NCBI GenBank assembly: GCA_934476075.1
Contig: CAKSNH010000001.1
Location: 124,001 to 188,000, forward strand
Direction: 5' to 3'
DNA length: 64,000 nt
Source: an uncultured Clostridia bacterium
GTDB taxonomy: Bacteria; Bacillota; Clostridia; UBA1381
This document shows, in pieces, positions 43,601 through 52,618 of the stretch. The translations under genes and the position numbers were made by a program. Below the pieces are notes generated by a model that ran no database searches, was not told where the DNA came from, and was given only the letters and a program-made list of their open reading frames with translations. How positions within the stretch are numbered: the stretch's first letter is position 1; each line of letters begins with the position of its first letter.

Positions 43601-46600
43601 TATCTGTATATTGAGTTTCCGCCTCCCGGATTGAATGTTGACGGATTTTTGATTACATATCTGCGCGGTGGCGGAGGCGGTATCAAGAATTTGTATGAGG
43701 TAGTTTATACGCCGAATTCAATACCGTCAACAAGCATTATTCTTTCTGTGGGAGCTTCGGTTTTGCAGGTTATTATGATGAAAATTAATCTGGAAATGAG
43801 TCTTACGGGAATAAGCCTTGAAGCTGAACGCGGAACATTGAGTGAAACGGATGTTACGGTGCTCCGCAATTCCGGAATACGGTTCCAATGGGCGCCGAGC
43901 TTCAAATTCACGGGTAATGTCAATGTCGATTTCCTCGGAATATTAAGAGGCAGCGGCTACATTGTGGTAGATCCGTCAAATGCCTCGTATGAATTTTATG
44001 CGATGGTTGCACTGATGTTACCGTCTATTCTGCCGCTTATCGGCGGTGTAACGATAGGCAGCGTCGGTGTCGGAATCAATCAGGATAAAATATGGGGCAA
44101 GGTTAAAGTCATCGGATTGCAGTTTGGTATTCTCTACTATTGGGGCGGAGACTTCTCATTCAATTCCGGAGATAACAAGGCTATGGAGCCGAGCTATCCG
44201 GAGCTTTTGAGTGCGGATGATGTAGCAGTCGGATATGATGAGGAAACAGGACGGACGCTTTATGCACATGTTGTTCCGAACTTTGCAATGTTAAAAAGCA
44301 CTGTGGCGGGTGATTCCGTGATGACGATGTCGGAGGATTATTCGGACATTTCCCTGTATTCCAATGCCGACAAAACAGAGCATAAGCTGAATCTCGGCGT
44401 ATATAAGAGCGACAGCGGCGCTTTGAATATCATGTATGATGCGTCTTCAAAGGATGAAGCCTATAAGCTTGCAAATGAAATTGCAATTACAGATGCAAGC
44501 GGAAATGCGTACACGCTTAACGTATTAAAAGATGATGAATCAAATGCCGATACCGCAAACGCATTTGTGGTATACGAAGAACCCGAAAAGGAAGGCGAAA
44601 AGGGCAAAGCACGCTTTGTTGTAAGCTTTACCGAAAAGGACAGCTTTAATAAAGCCTGGAACATTAAAACCGCGGCTGCGTCCGTGCTTGAAATCTATAA
44701 TGTAAGCAGTCTGCCTGAGTTTGCAATGACCGAAAGTAAAATTTCGGGCACCAAAGCGGAACTTAAATGGAATATAAAGTCCGGCACAAATGCCTGCCTT
44801 GACAAAATCTCGGTTTATGCCGCAAAGGACTCTGATCCGATTTCGGAAGGAACACTTATCGGTATAATTGAGGATAAGACGACGCTCGAAAGCGGCAGCA
44901 CAGCACTTGATATTCCTTTGGATCTCGCATCGGGAGAATACTATATCCGTGCCGTTGCAACGATGAACGAAACACTTACCGATACGGCGGTTTCGGATAA
45001 AAAGTACACATTCACAAACAGCAATCAGCCGGTCGCTGCAAGTGAAGTAACTGCTGCCAATGCCGGAGATTACAGACTTCGTGTATCGGCAAAAGAAGAC
45101 GGAACTTGCGATGGCTATGTTGTAAATCTGTATGAGGTAAGCAAAGAGAACGGAAAAACCGTATATAAAGAGCTTGAAAATGTCTCGGGAGCAACTTTCT
45201 CTGCCGGAGAAGATATTATTGTCGGCGGAAGATATGAGCGCAAGGCGGAAGATACAGAGGAAGCAACAGAAGAAAAAACGGAATATATCGGACTTGAAGC
45301 CGGAAAAACCTATGCGGCAGGACTTCGCAGAATCAACTATATAAAGGATTTTGAGGGAAATACCATTGCCGGTGTTATGTCTGAGGAAACTTTCTCGGAA
45401 GGCGTTTTGGTAAACGAGCCGAAAACACCTGAGATTAAGGCAACAATCACCGACGGCGAAGGCAATATAGCAGTCGATCTGCCTGTCGGAACCGTTGCGG
45501 GACAAAGTGTAACCGCTCCGACCGTGAAAACGGGGAATGTTGTTATATCGTTTGAAAGCGATATGCCTGTAAACGGCACATGGTATCTTGACAATACCTC
45601 ATATGAAGCAGCACAGGAAAGCGCAAAAGGCTTTGGAATATTTTCTTCTGAAGATAATGCTTTTGTGATTTCGCTTGATAATCTTGACACACAGGAACAC
45701 ATTCTCCGTTTGAACGGAACCAATTCCGTCGGCGACGGTTTCAGCAAAACCGTAACATTTAAGGTTGATGACATCGCCCCTGTTCTGGTTCTTAACAGTC
45801 CGACCGCAGGCTCGGTTGCCGCAGACGATAAGGTTACGGTTACAGGAAGAACAGACGCTGATGCGAAACTAAAAGTTGAAGTGAACGGCACCATTATAGG
45901 CGAAAAAATCCCACCTGTGTGGGATGCGGATTCAAAAGACGGAAGCTTCAGTATTACCGCCGATATTGACAAATCTCTTATGAAGAATAAGATTACCGTA
46001 ACGGCGACGGACGCTGTTGGAAATACAACTCAAAAGACCGTCAGAATAGTCAACAGCCGTATGACAAACTTAGAAAAAGTGAAAATTCGTCTTGGCGAAA
46101 ATGATATTACGGGCATACTGAACGATACTTCAAACGATATGAGCGGAAAGCTTGCACTTTTCGGTGTATCAAAGAACGGTGACGAGTTCCGCATAAACGA
46201 TTCATCTATGACCGAATGGAATACTTTCGCAGTAGACGGAAATATAAGCTACAACGAAGAAAGCGACACTCTCTTTGTTAAAAAAGGCAGTAACGGTATG
46301 CTTACCGGTATGCTTCGTCTTACAGAGGATTCCGGAATGTCGGCAGCTGCGGCATTCGGGGAGTCGAATTTACACCAGATTCTTTTCAGCACTTCGGAAA
46401 ACGGTGTTATTACTGTAAATCCCACAAGTGCAAAGCAGGGTGAAACGGTTAATATATCGGTTGTTCCGAATGACGGATATATATTCAAGGGCTGGAAGAG
46501 CGACGACGTGACTTTTGCCGACCCGAGTTTGCCGTCAACAACGTTTATTATGCCGGATTCTGATGTTGTATTAAGTGCAATTATAGAACGTGACACAATT

Positions 46601-47908
46601 ATGCCTGATGTTGTACTTGAATATGAAACTATCACTTATGACGGCACGGAGAAAGAACCGTCGGTTACTGTAAAAGACGGAGATGTGATGCTTGTAAAAG
46701 ATGTGGATTATACAGTCGAATATATCTCTAATAAGTTTGTCGGGACAGCAAAGGTAAAAATTACATTTAAGGGCAATTATTCCGGCAGTGCTGAAAAGGA
46801 ATACACTATCGGCAAAGCGGCTCCGAATATTTCGGCAATGCCTATTGCGGGCAAGATAAAACGAGGCAAAAAACTTTCGGAATCATCGCTCACAAACGGA
46901 AGTGCTGTCGGCGTTGACGGAGCCGAACTGAAAGGTACATTTGCTTGGAAAGACGGCAGTGAGGTTATGAATACGAACGGCTCGTTCAAAAAGCTCGTTA
47001 TATTCACACCGGAGGATACCAATTATAAGCCGTATGAGATTGAAGTTGAAGTTACCGTTTATTCATCCTCATCAAGAGGTGGCAGTACCGGTACTACGCC
47101 CTCCTACCGTATCAGTGTAACTCAGACAAACGGTGGTAAGATTTCACCGGATACTGTTTCGGTTTCAAAAGGAAACTCGCAGAAGTTTGCCATAACACCG
47201 GATGACGGATATGAGATTTCGGATGTTTCGGTTGACGGAAAGAGTGTCGGCGCTGTGACAAGTTATACCTTTGAAAAGATTACTGCGGCACATACAATTA
47301 CAGCCGTATTTAAGAAGGTAAACGAAGGCAATAACGAAAAAGATCCGTTAGATGTCACATGGAAGAACCTGTTTACAGACATTAAAGAAACAGACTGGTT
47401 CTATGATGCTGTAAAATATGCAAATGAAAACGGTTTGATGAAGGGTATATCCGATACGGAATTTGCACCGGAAAACAATATCACAAGGGCAATGTTTGTT
47501 ACGGTTCTTTACCGTATTGAAAATGAGCCTCAGACAATCGCATCTGCTTTCAATGACATAGAAAGCGGAAGTTATTACGAAAAAGCGGTTGCATGGGCAA
47601 ATGCCAACGGTATTGTCCTCGGCGTTTCCAAAGACCGATTTGCTCCGAATGATAACATAACCCGAGAACAGATGGCGGCAATCATTTACCGCTATGCAGC
47701 ATTCAAAGGGTATGACATGACAGCGAACGGTAATACGAACTATAAGGACAATGACGATATTTCCGATTACGCAAAATCCGCTGTAATCTGGGCGTCTGAA
47801 AAGGCAGTTATGACAGGCAATACAGACGGCAGCTTTGCACCGAAGGCAAATACTACAAGAGCGCAGGCGGCAGCAGTATTTATGCGTGTACTTGAAAACC
47901 TGAAGTAA
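40640..47908 (+). CDS. Giant SLH-anchored surface protein, 2422 aa
   Basis: ATG behind TGGAGGGC, 12 bases after the previous stop. Residues 1-29 form a signal peptide (ending AFAA). The N-terminal half is beta-rich and unassigned. A Gly-rich, hydrophobic stretch near 1000-1190 includes PPPGLNVDGFLITYLRGGGG. Ig-like modules follow (DDIAPVLVLNSP near 1710), then an InlB-like repeat (about 1920-1975), an MBG-like module (about 1990-2060), a second repeat (2157-2230) and three SLH domains (2240-2422) that bind cell-wall polymer. It probably anchors or displays the partner protein for contact with other cells or polymers. Confidence 0.9.
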   Translation: MNKILKRFVSLILTVAITAGALPLTAFAADDDNEVYTLSNEFIKVEVSGKNGGFHIDTVAGDKLEKDDDNKMLLHNSSEYDTSFTSFRITADGKSKDYIFGRSYGFLGLSGTDIKTVKSDSRITSVWTVEGIEITQNIELANSSSAENGMVIISYTAKNSAGKKADNVSARIMLDTALGYQDYAYYKIPDNGTYITVENERIVDGSTVGHMMFGYDDENKPKITAYTVNASVNNEECVPQKVAFGHWNNLAATVYDFEPNKDLTFTNPYNAQYLTADSAYALYFDMGALDIGSESTCATNYGVYSNAGVGRDAKLAINISGSNPLTLNADKTAYVSANAGDKEGELTLGASIKNFAADSSADLKNVKVAVYPDSMMIPIDENGSTTNANGEQYGTQALYSVDYNSIAAGQTMNTNFKFKALTAANATYRKIEFIAYQTDENSSVLTDKNIIGRQSVYILCPGTDNGIPEVVLTGCTEYIYYSGKQRISATGINMVMLADKSEYNFALKQITENGYGETITIDSENAVVDTDNNTIDLTVPEVKNENTGNYKKWPLGTYQLVIDYKDEAKKDVVSSAAKVIVTDDAKYANFGYGIITIEQIHPENEDKNTKPHYEVKTYLTEKDYKKYIEDNTKEVGTGKDAKKVEPEILVELKGDFSAERYDEDDKEKKNPYYEADVITSRGVAQNPVLLNSSMELHSGYIKVTVQNKGDEENQSILVDIDGDMRMAGTGTVIYDGSAALTAIENGTDYDLRRYTKDGIRCDSLGDNDKRQQNMAEGINYIFAKDFERFVSLANIVNADLTFGELGVMVDDDCRELTKLVSFSAMLDLGFLIPKGSKEYKQKFSSAWTSYFNGVKKAAKDTLGKAMSDDQLKISSAYLRREWNTFKNNETVKEQAARKSSAMSQATAEVEDILFGGGQFIGINFSVEIGVPPLSKAMPPISGKLSVNTIGNWRFGVEGSADFKGMSVEAKIEIIYSDKLKAPFPNELYLYIEFPPPGLNVDGFLITYLRGGGGGIKNLYEVVYTPNSIPSTSIILSVGASVLQVIMMKINLEMSLTGISLEAERGTLSETDVTVLRNSGIRFQWAPSFKFTGNVNVDFLGILRGSGYIVVDPSNASYEFYAMVALMLPSILPLIGGVTIGSVGVGINQDKIWGKVKVIGLQFGILYYWGGDFSFNSGDNKAMEPSYPELLSADDVAVGYDEETGRTLYAHVVPNFAMLKSTVAGDSVMTMSEDYSDISLYSNADKTEHKLNLGVYKSDSGALNIMYDASSKDEAYKLANEIAITDASGNAYTLNVLKDDESNADTANAFVVYEEPEKEGEKGKARFVVSFTEKDSFNKAWNIKTAAASVLEIYNVSSLPEFAMTESKISGTKAELKWNIKSGTNACLDKISVYAAKDSDPISEGTLIGIIEDKTTLESGSTALDIPLDLASGEYYIRAVATMNETLTDTAVSDKKYTFTNSNQPVAASEVTAANAGDYRLRVSAKEDGTCDGYVVNLYEVSKENGKTVYKELENVSGATFSAGEDIIVGGRYERKAEDTEEATEEKTEYIGLEAGKTYAAGLRRINYIKDFEGNTIAGVMSEETFSEGVLVNEPKTPEIKATITDGEGNIAVDLPVGTVAGQSVTAPTVKTGNVVISFESDMPVNGTWYLDNTSYEAAQESAKGFGIFSSEDNAFVISLDNLDTQEHILRLNGTNSVGDGFSKTVTFKVDDIAPVLVLNSPTAGSVAADDKVTVTGRTDADAKLKVEVNGTIIGEKIPPVWDADSKDGSFSITADIDKSLMKNKITVTATDAVGNTTQKTVRIVNSRMTNLEKVKIRLGENDITGILNDTSNDMSGKLALFGVSKNGDEFRINDSSMTEWNTFAVDGNISYNEESDTLFVKKGSNGMLTGMLRLTEDSGMSAAAAFGESNLHQILFSTSENGVITVNPTSAKQGETVNISVVPNDGYIFKGWKSDDVTFADPSLPSTTFIMPDSDVVLSAIIERDTIMPDVVLEYETITYDGTEKEPSVTVKDGDVMLVKDVDYTVEYISNKFVGTAKVKITFKGNYSGSAEKEYTIGKAAPNISAMPIAGKIKRGKKLSESSLTNGSAVGVDGAELKGTFAWKDGSEVMNTNGSFKKLVIFTPEDTNYKPYEIEVEVTVYSSSSRGGSTGTTPSYRISVTQTNGGKISPDTVSVSKGNSQKFAITPDDGYEISDVSVDGKSVGAVTSYTFEKITAAHTITAVFKKVNEGNNEKDPLDVTWKNLFTDIKETDWFYDAVKYANENGLMKGISDTEFAPENNITRAMFVTVLYRIENEPQTIASAFNDIESGSYYEKAVAWANANGIVLGVSKDRFAPNDNITREQMAAIIYRYAAFKGYDMTANGNTNYKDNDDISDYAKSAVIWASEKAVMTGNTDGSFAPKANTTRAQAAAVFMRVLENLK

Positions 47909-47920
47909 CAGCAAAACAAC

Positions 47921-47960
47921 AAAAATAGGGCTACACTCATTTCGGTGTAGCCCTATTTTT
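47921..47960 (+). terminator. Strong terminator of the surface protein operon
   Basis: A perfect 16-base stem (47921-47936 with 47945-47960) with an 8-base loop and T-run. Confidence 0.9.
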
Positions 47961-48067
47961 GTCTTGTGTAGGTAGTGTTGTCCTGCGTGATTACTAAAAT
48001 AAGCACTGAAACAGTTAAAAAAGCAATAGAAGATTAGTATAATTATGTTAGGAATGATACTACAATT

Positions 48068-48442
48068 ATGGATTACGAAAAATTAGGTGATAATATTCAT
48101 AATTATAGAGAAATGCGAGGCTTTACACAAGAAAAATTAGCCGAACTATCTAACATATCAGACAAACATCTTTCTAAAATCGAAAGGGGCAAAATCAATA
48201 TAAAAGTCGATACCTTAGTTAATATTGCTTCAGCATTAAGTGTTTCTGTTGATAAGCTGCTATCAGATACTTCACCATATGCAAAGCCAGATTATATATC
48301 TCAAATTACATATCATATATCAAAGTTGTCAGAAGAAAAACAAGCAAGGATTTTATGGCATTTGGAGCAAGATGATATATTTGAAAACAGAAAAAAGCCT
48401 TGCTTAAAACGATTAGTTACCGATGGAAGTATGGTAAGGTGA
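48068..48442 (+). CDS. XRE-family regulator
   Basis: 124 residues. The N-terminal HTH reads GFTQEKLAELSNISDKHLSK, then IERGKINIKVDTLVNIA. The C-terminal tail (ISKLSEEKQARILWHLEQ) is common to small clostridial regulators. A TATAAT box lies about 30 bases upstream, but the ribosome site is weak (AGGA). It may control the recombinase genes, which are now broken. Confidence 0.8.
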   Translation: MDYEKLGDNIHNYREMRGFTQEKLAELSNISDKHLSKIERGKINIKVDTLVNIASALSVSVDKLLSDTSPYAKPDYISQITYHISKLSEEKQARILWHLEQDDIFENRKKPCLKRLVTDGSMVR

Positions 48443-48513
48443 TGAATATGAAAAAAAGATACCAAGAATTAATTTGTCAATTAAAAGTTAGAATAAAGAC
48501 CGTAGAATTATAG
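48442..48513 (+). CDS. Possible 23-aa peptide after the XRE gene
   Basis: ATG overlaps the XRE stop (TGATG) and the frame runs 23 codons into the terminator stem. The peptide is basic (MKKRYQELICQLKVRIKTV). Translational coupling makes it possible; there is no other support. Confidence 0.25.
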   Translation: MNMKKRYQELICQLKVRIKTVEL

Positions 48514-48535
48514 TAATTCTGTGGTCTTTTTTGTT
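48496..48535 (+). terminator. Terminator of the XRE gene
   Basis: A 15-base stem with two G-U pairs (48496-48510 with 48514-48528), tight loop and T-run. Confidence 0.8.
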
Positions 48536-48585
48536 TTTTATAGTTTAATAACATCGTTGTTGTAACGAAATTCCAATATAACTGT

Positions 48586-49650
48586 CATAAGCTCATTGTA
48601 AATCCCGACACCGCACCCGTTGTAAAATTGATATTTGAACTCTTTAACGGCGGTATGGCAATGAATGAGATATGCTTGCAGCTTAATGAAAAACAAATTC
48701 CGACACCGGGTGTTTACGGCTATCAAAAAGGATATATTACTTCCGAAAAAAGCATCGGTAGCGGTTTATGGCAGACTATGACCGTGCGGCAAATTCTTAT
48801 GCACGAAATCTATACGGGTAAGCTCGTTCAAGGCAGGAGCGACAGCTTGGCAAAAAAGCAAACGGCTGTTGACAAGGATAAATGGATAGTCGTTCCGAAT
48901 ACGCACGAAGCCATTATATCGCAAGAGATGTTTGATAAGGCACAGGAGCGTATAGAACAGTTAAAGAAAAAGCACGACAATATATCCGTAATCCCCTACA
49001 CAGAGAATATATGGAAGGGGAAAATCTTTTGCGGAGAGTGCGGCAGACCTTTGCACCGTACAAGATTTTTGAGAGTAAAAACAGGTTTTGCATATAACAT
49101 AATCTGTCTTACAAATACAAGATATAAATGGGGCGGCTGCGATAACGGCAGTATTCTTGAAACAGATTTGCTTAATGTTGTTATAACTGCAATAAAAACA
49201 CAAGCTGCTGTGCTTGCAGACAGAAAAAATCAGATATTTTATTCTCTGAATGATAAGCAACGAATTGAGCAACAGCAGGCGGAAATAAAAAAATTATGGG
49301 CATATATATCCAAAAATCAGAATTTCTTGAACAGCTTGTATGAAAACCTTGTAAACGGCATCATCACACAAGAGGAATATCAAGAAATGCGTACAAGCTA
49401 CGGTGATAAAATTTCCGATACGCTTCGCAAAATAAACGAGGTTGAAAGCCGACAGGCAGAACTTGAAAAGCAGTATAGTCAATATTGCGACCTTTCTGAC
49501 GCTGTTTCGGTTATTACCGAAAACAACACACTCACAAAAGAGCTTATAAACAAGTTGATTTCAAGAATAGAGATTTATAAAGGAAAAAAAGTTGAAATAA
49601 CATACAGCTTTGATAATGAATTTGAAGGTGAGGTGTCTGCAAATGTATAG
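48586..49650 (+). pseudogene. Large serine recombinase lacking its catalytic domain
   Basis: The frame is recognisable from KLIVNPDTAPVVKLIFELF (about 48589) through the recombinase domain (MNEICLQLNEKQIPTPG, RQILMHEIYTGKLVQGR), the zinc ribbon (CGECGRPLHRTRF) and the C-terminal coiled coil. The N-terminal resolvase domain of about 140 residues with the nucleophilic Ser is missing, so it cannot recombine DNA. No proper start exists. Its end overlaps the second recombinase gene, as in elements with tandem recombinases. Confidence 0.85.
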
Positions 49651-51183
49651 ATATATCGTAGCAATATATTTGCGATTATCCGTTGATGATAAGCGTGTCG
49701 AGAGTATGAGCATTGAATCTCAAAGGCTTCTGCTTCGTAAATATGCGGAAATCCTCGGTGATAATGTAGAAATTATTGAATATGTTGATAACGGGTATTC
49801 CGGGACCAATTTTGAACGCCCCGCCGTTCAGCAGCTTTTGACCGATTTAAAACCTATAAAGTAAACTGCATTTTGGTAAAAGACTTCTCACGCTTTGGAA
49901 GAAACAGCATTGAGGTCGGATATTTCACACAGCAGATATTTCCTCTGTTCGGAGTAAGGTTTATATCTGTCAGCGATAATTATGACAGCGATGAACATAA
50001 GGGTGATACGGGCGGTATTGCTGTTGCTGTTAAATACCTTGTAAATGAGTATTACAGCCGAGATTTATCGGTCAAAACAAAGAGTGCCAAATACACAAAA
50101 TGCGGCGTGGTGAATATAAATCGGGAAATTATACTTACGGTTATAAACCCGATAAAAATGGCGAACAGATTATTGACGAAAAAGCCGCCGAAACTGTTAA
50201 AATGATATTCGAGCTTACCGTTGACGGGAAATCAGCCGCATATATATCAAAACCGTTGTTTGACAAAAATATTCCTACCCCTGCACAGTATAAAGGCATT
50301 AAAGGAAATTACGGCTCTCGCTTTCCAAACTGTAAATATTGGAGTATTTCCACTATAAACCGAATTATTGTCAACGAACAGTATATGGGTATGTTTGTAA
50401 TGCTGAAACAAAAGGTGCAGGATGTGGGCAGCACGAAGATGGTTAAGCGTGATGAAAGCGAATGGATTAAAATTCCCAATCATCACGAAAGCATTGTTTC
50501 AAAGGAATTGTTTGAAAGAGCAAATGCGGTACGCCGAACATTTAAGCAGCCGAATAAACAACAGAGAAACTATCCGCTTCGTGGAAAGGTTGAGTGCGGT
50601 TGTTGTCAACACGCAATGGATTATGTGCCGAAAAAGACACCGATATACCGATGCAGTTATACAAGGAACGATGAAACGGAGCCTTGCTATAAATCGGAAA
50701 TATCGGAAAGTGCATTAAATCAAGCTGTTTTTGATATAATCTCAAAGCAGGCTGAAATTTTATTGAATATTGATGATGTTTCAAAAGCTGATACGGCACA
50801 GATAAAAACCGGACAACTTGCGGATATAGAAAAACAGATAGCAGCTTGCCAAAAAGAAAAGCAAAAATTATATGAGCATCTTTTGGCAGAAAAAATTACT
50901 CTTGATGAGTATAGGCAGCTAAAACAGGAGTATGACACAAAGGCTGAAAATTATTGAATACGATACGATAGATACCGTCGGGCAGAGGAGCAAAATCGCC
51001 TTAAAATTGAGAACAGAACAAAAATCGTTCAGACCGCAAAAAATATAAAAAAAGAAAACACCTTAACACAAGCACTTGCGGATATGCTCATTGAAAAGGT
51101 ATGCGTATATCCCGATAACAGGCTTGAAATCGAGTGGAAAATCAAGGACTTTTGTGCCGAAAATACGGCAGTGATAAGCTGAT
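49643..51183 (+). pseudogene. Large serine recombinase with two frameshifts and a stop
   Basis: ATG 49643 behind GGTGAGGTG starts YRYIVAIYLRLSVDDKRVES, where the Ser of RLS is the catalytic residue, then GYSGTNFERPAVQQLL. One A is lost near 49850 (AAAACC for AAAAACC) and another near 50097 (ACAAAATGCGG for ACAAAAATGCGG). A TGA follows at 50955-50957, after which the same frame continues to 51183 (LADMLIEKVCVYPDNRLEIE). Without these three lesions it would encode about 510 residues of TndX/TnpX type. It was probably the enzyme that inserted the element. Confidence 0.88.
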
Positions 51184-51212
51184 GAAACTTTTAGTTTTAG
51201 CTTGACATACGG

Positions 51213-52121
51213 GTGTCTTAAATCGTGGATTCGTATGTGCTTTACCCCTTCCCCCCTTGCACCTCTTTCCATTTCGTGATGAATATAGCTTTTTGTTACT
51301 TCAAATATGCGGTCGTTATTGCCGATTCGATACAGTTGTTTAATATAGTCCTGCATTTCTTCGGATAAAAACTCCGGCATCTTAATGGTACGGTTGCTTT
51401 TCGGTGTTTTAGGCTCTGTTATTAAATCTCGTCCGCCGATACGCTGATAAGATTTATTGATTATTACCGTCTGTCGGTCAAAATCAAAGTCCGATGGTGT
51501 CAATGCAAGCAACTCACCCAACCGTATTCCTGTCCAATACAACATCTCAAACGCATAAAACGAAATCGGCTTATCAAGCATTTCATCAATAAACTTCATA
51601 TACTCATCCTTTGTCCAAAATTCTTTTTCTTTGTTCTTCGCCTTACCCATATTTCCTGCTTTTGCAGCCGGATTTTCAGATAGTCCGTAAAACTTTGCCG
51701 CATGATTAAATATTGTACTTAATTGATTATGCAAAGTTTTAAGATATACCGGCGAACACGGCTTGCCATTCTCATCACGGTAATTCATCATCTCATTTTG
51801 CCACTTAATCACATCTTTCGGCTTAATATCAGATATACGCTTCTTACCGAAATATGGAATCAGCTTATTATCAATGATAGAATCCTTTGTTTCCCATGTT
51901 GTTTCTTTGATTCTTGCTCCGATATCTTCACGATATAGTCCTACAAAGTTCTCAAAAGTCATATCTATATCGGATTTTGCCTTACGCAGTTGTTCTCGTT
52001 CCCAGCTTTGAGCTTCTCGCTTTGTGTTGAAACCACGTTTTTGTGTTTGCTTTCGCTCGCCTGTCCAATCGGTAAAACGATAAACGGCTCTCCATTTGTC
52101 ACCATCTTTATAAACTGCCAT
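51213..52121 (-). pseudogene. int: N-terminal part of the tyrosine integrase (Tn916 type)
   Basis: 303 codons from ATG 52121. The AP2-like arm-binding domain (AVYKDGDKWRAVYRF), the SAM-like core-binding domain (about 55-155) and the catalytic domain with WTGIRLGELLAL (first catalytic Arg) are present, up to HDLRH (second His/Arg box). From 51212 the frame runs into the inner element, adds about 50 unrelated residues and stops at 51063. The missing end is at 20668-20838. The protein made from this locus should be inactive. Confidence 0.92.
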
Positions 52122-52317
52122 TTTCGCTACTCCTTTCTGCTTGTGGCTTATAGTTTACTTTCTCGAAAAAGTACTGCTTACTTACTCTGCCGGCAATGGT
52201 GCGAAACCCTTGCCGTTGCAGCTCGGAATTCATTTCCTTGATAACCTTGTAAGCATATGACTTCGATACTCCGAGTATCTGCTGTACTTCATCAGCTCTC
52301 AAAAACAAATTCCCCAT
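52108..52317 (-). CDS. xis: Excisionase of the resident element
   Basis: 69 residues from ATG 52317 behind GAGGAGTG. It has a winged-helix excisionase-type domain (LRADEVQQILGVSKSYAYKV, then RTIAGRVSKQYFFEKVNY). Its gene overlaps the integrase start by 14 bases, the usual xis-int order. Excision would need the now-split integrase. Confidence 0.8.
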   Translation of the reverse strand: MGNLFLRADEVQQILGVSKSYAYKVIKEMNSELQRQGFRTIAGRVSKQYFFEKVNYKPQAERSSENGSL

Positions 52318-52482
52318 GTTTTCACTCCTCACTATTGTTTTTTTATCATCTAGCGTTAATATAATACAAATAAATTCTTCTATGCTTGCATCAACTCAAC
52401 GTAATTTGATAATGTCAAGTGCTTTTTTGAATATTTATTATCTTTTTTATTTCTTATGGTCGACTAACTCAAACTAATATGT

Positions 52483-52512
52483 TATAATAGGTGTATAATC
52501 TATACACCTATT
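52483..52512. promoter_or_regulatory. Promoter with overlapping palindromic operator
   Basis: TATAAT (52483-52488) overlaps a perfect 12-base inverted repeat, AATAGGTGTATA (52486-52497) and TATACACCTATT (52501-52512), with a 3-base centre. A weak -35 box TCGACT lies 17 bases upstream. Binding there would block the promoter of the XRE/HEPN genes. Confidence 0.6.
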
Positions 52513-52520
52513 TCAAGGTT

Positions 52521-52575
52521 CTGTCAAGTAATAAAGGTGGAGATTTTTGAAAAAATACTACCTGATACTTGACAG
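52521..52575. repeat. Spaced inverted repeat before the XRE gene
   Basis: CTGTCAAGTA (52521-52530) and TACTTGACAG (52566-52575) are perfect inverted arms 35 bases apart. They could be a second operator or part of an RNA leader. Confidence 0.5.
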
Positions 52576-52618
52576 GTTCTTATAATAGGTAGTAGGACAA
52601 TACGATTGGAGATATATT

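Larger units (their letters stand above)
20839..51215. mobile_element. Inner serine-recombinase element (decayed ICE), about 30.4 kb
   Basis: The borders come from the split integrase: the left border follows GTG 20836-20838 and the right one ends at GTG 51213-51215, so one 3-base core is duplicated, as expected from a serine recombinase with a 2-base crossover. The right end carries two large serine recombinase genes reading outward. The backbone (repA, parA, parB, mobC, relaxase, virB4, CD1108-like) has the clustered order of Tn1549-like conjugative elements but is heavily broken. Intact cargo occupies about half of it. Confidence 0.9.
18109..52317. mobile_element. Resident mobilizable element, interrupted by the 30-kb inner element
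   Basis: On the minus strand the order is xis (52317), tyrosine integrase (split), MobC-like protein, RecA-like ATPase, a 77-residue protein, TnpV and a helix-turn-helix protein. This set matches small mobilizable elements of clostridia. Removing 20839-51215 gives a compact element of about 4 kb. Its exact ends are not defined; the bounds given are those of the outermost recognisable genes. Confidence 0.6.
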
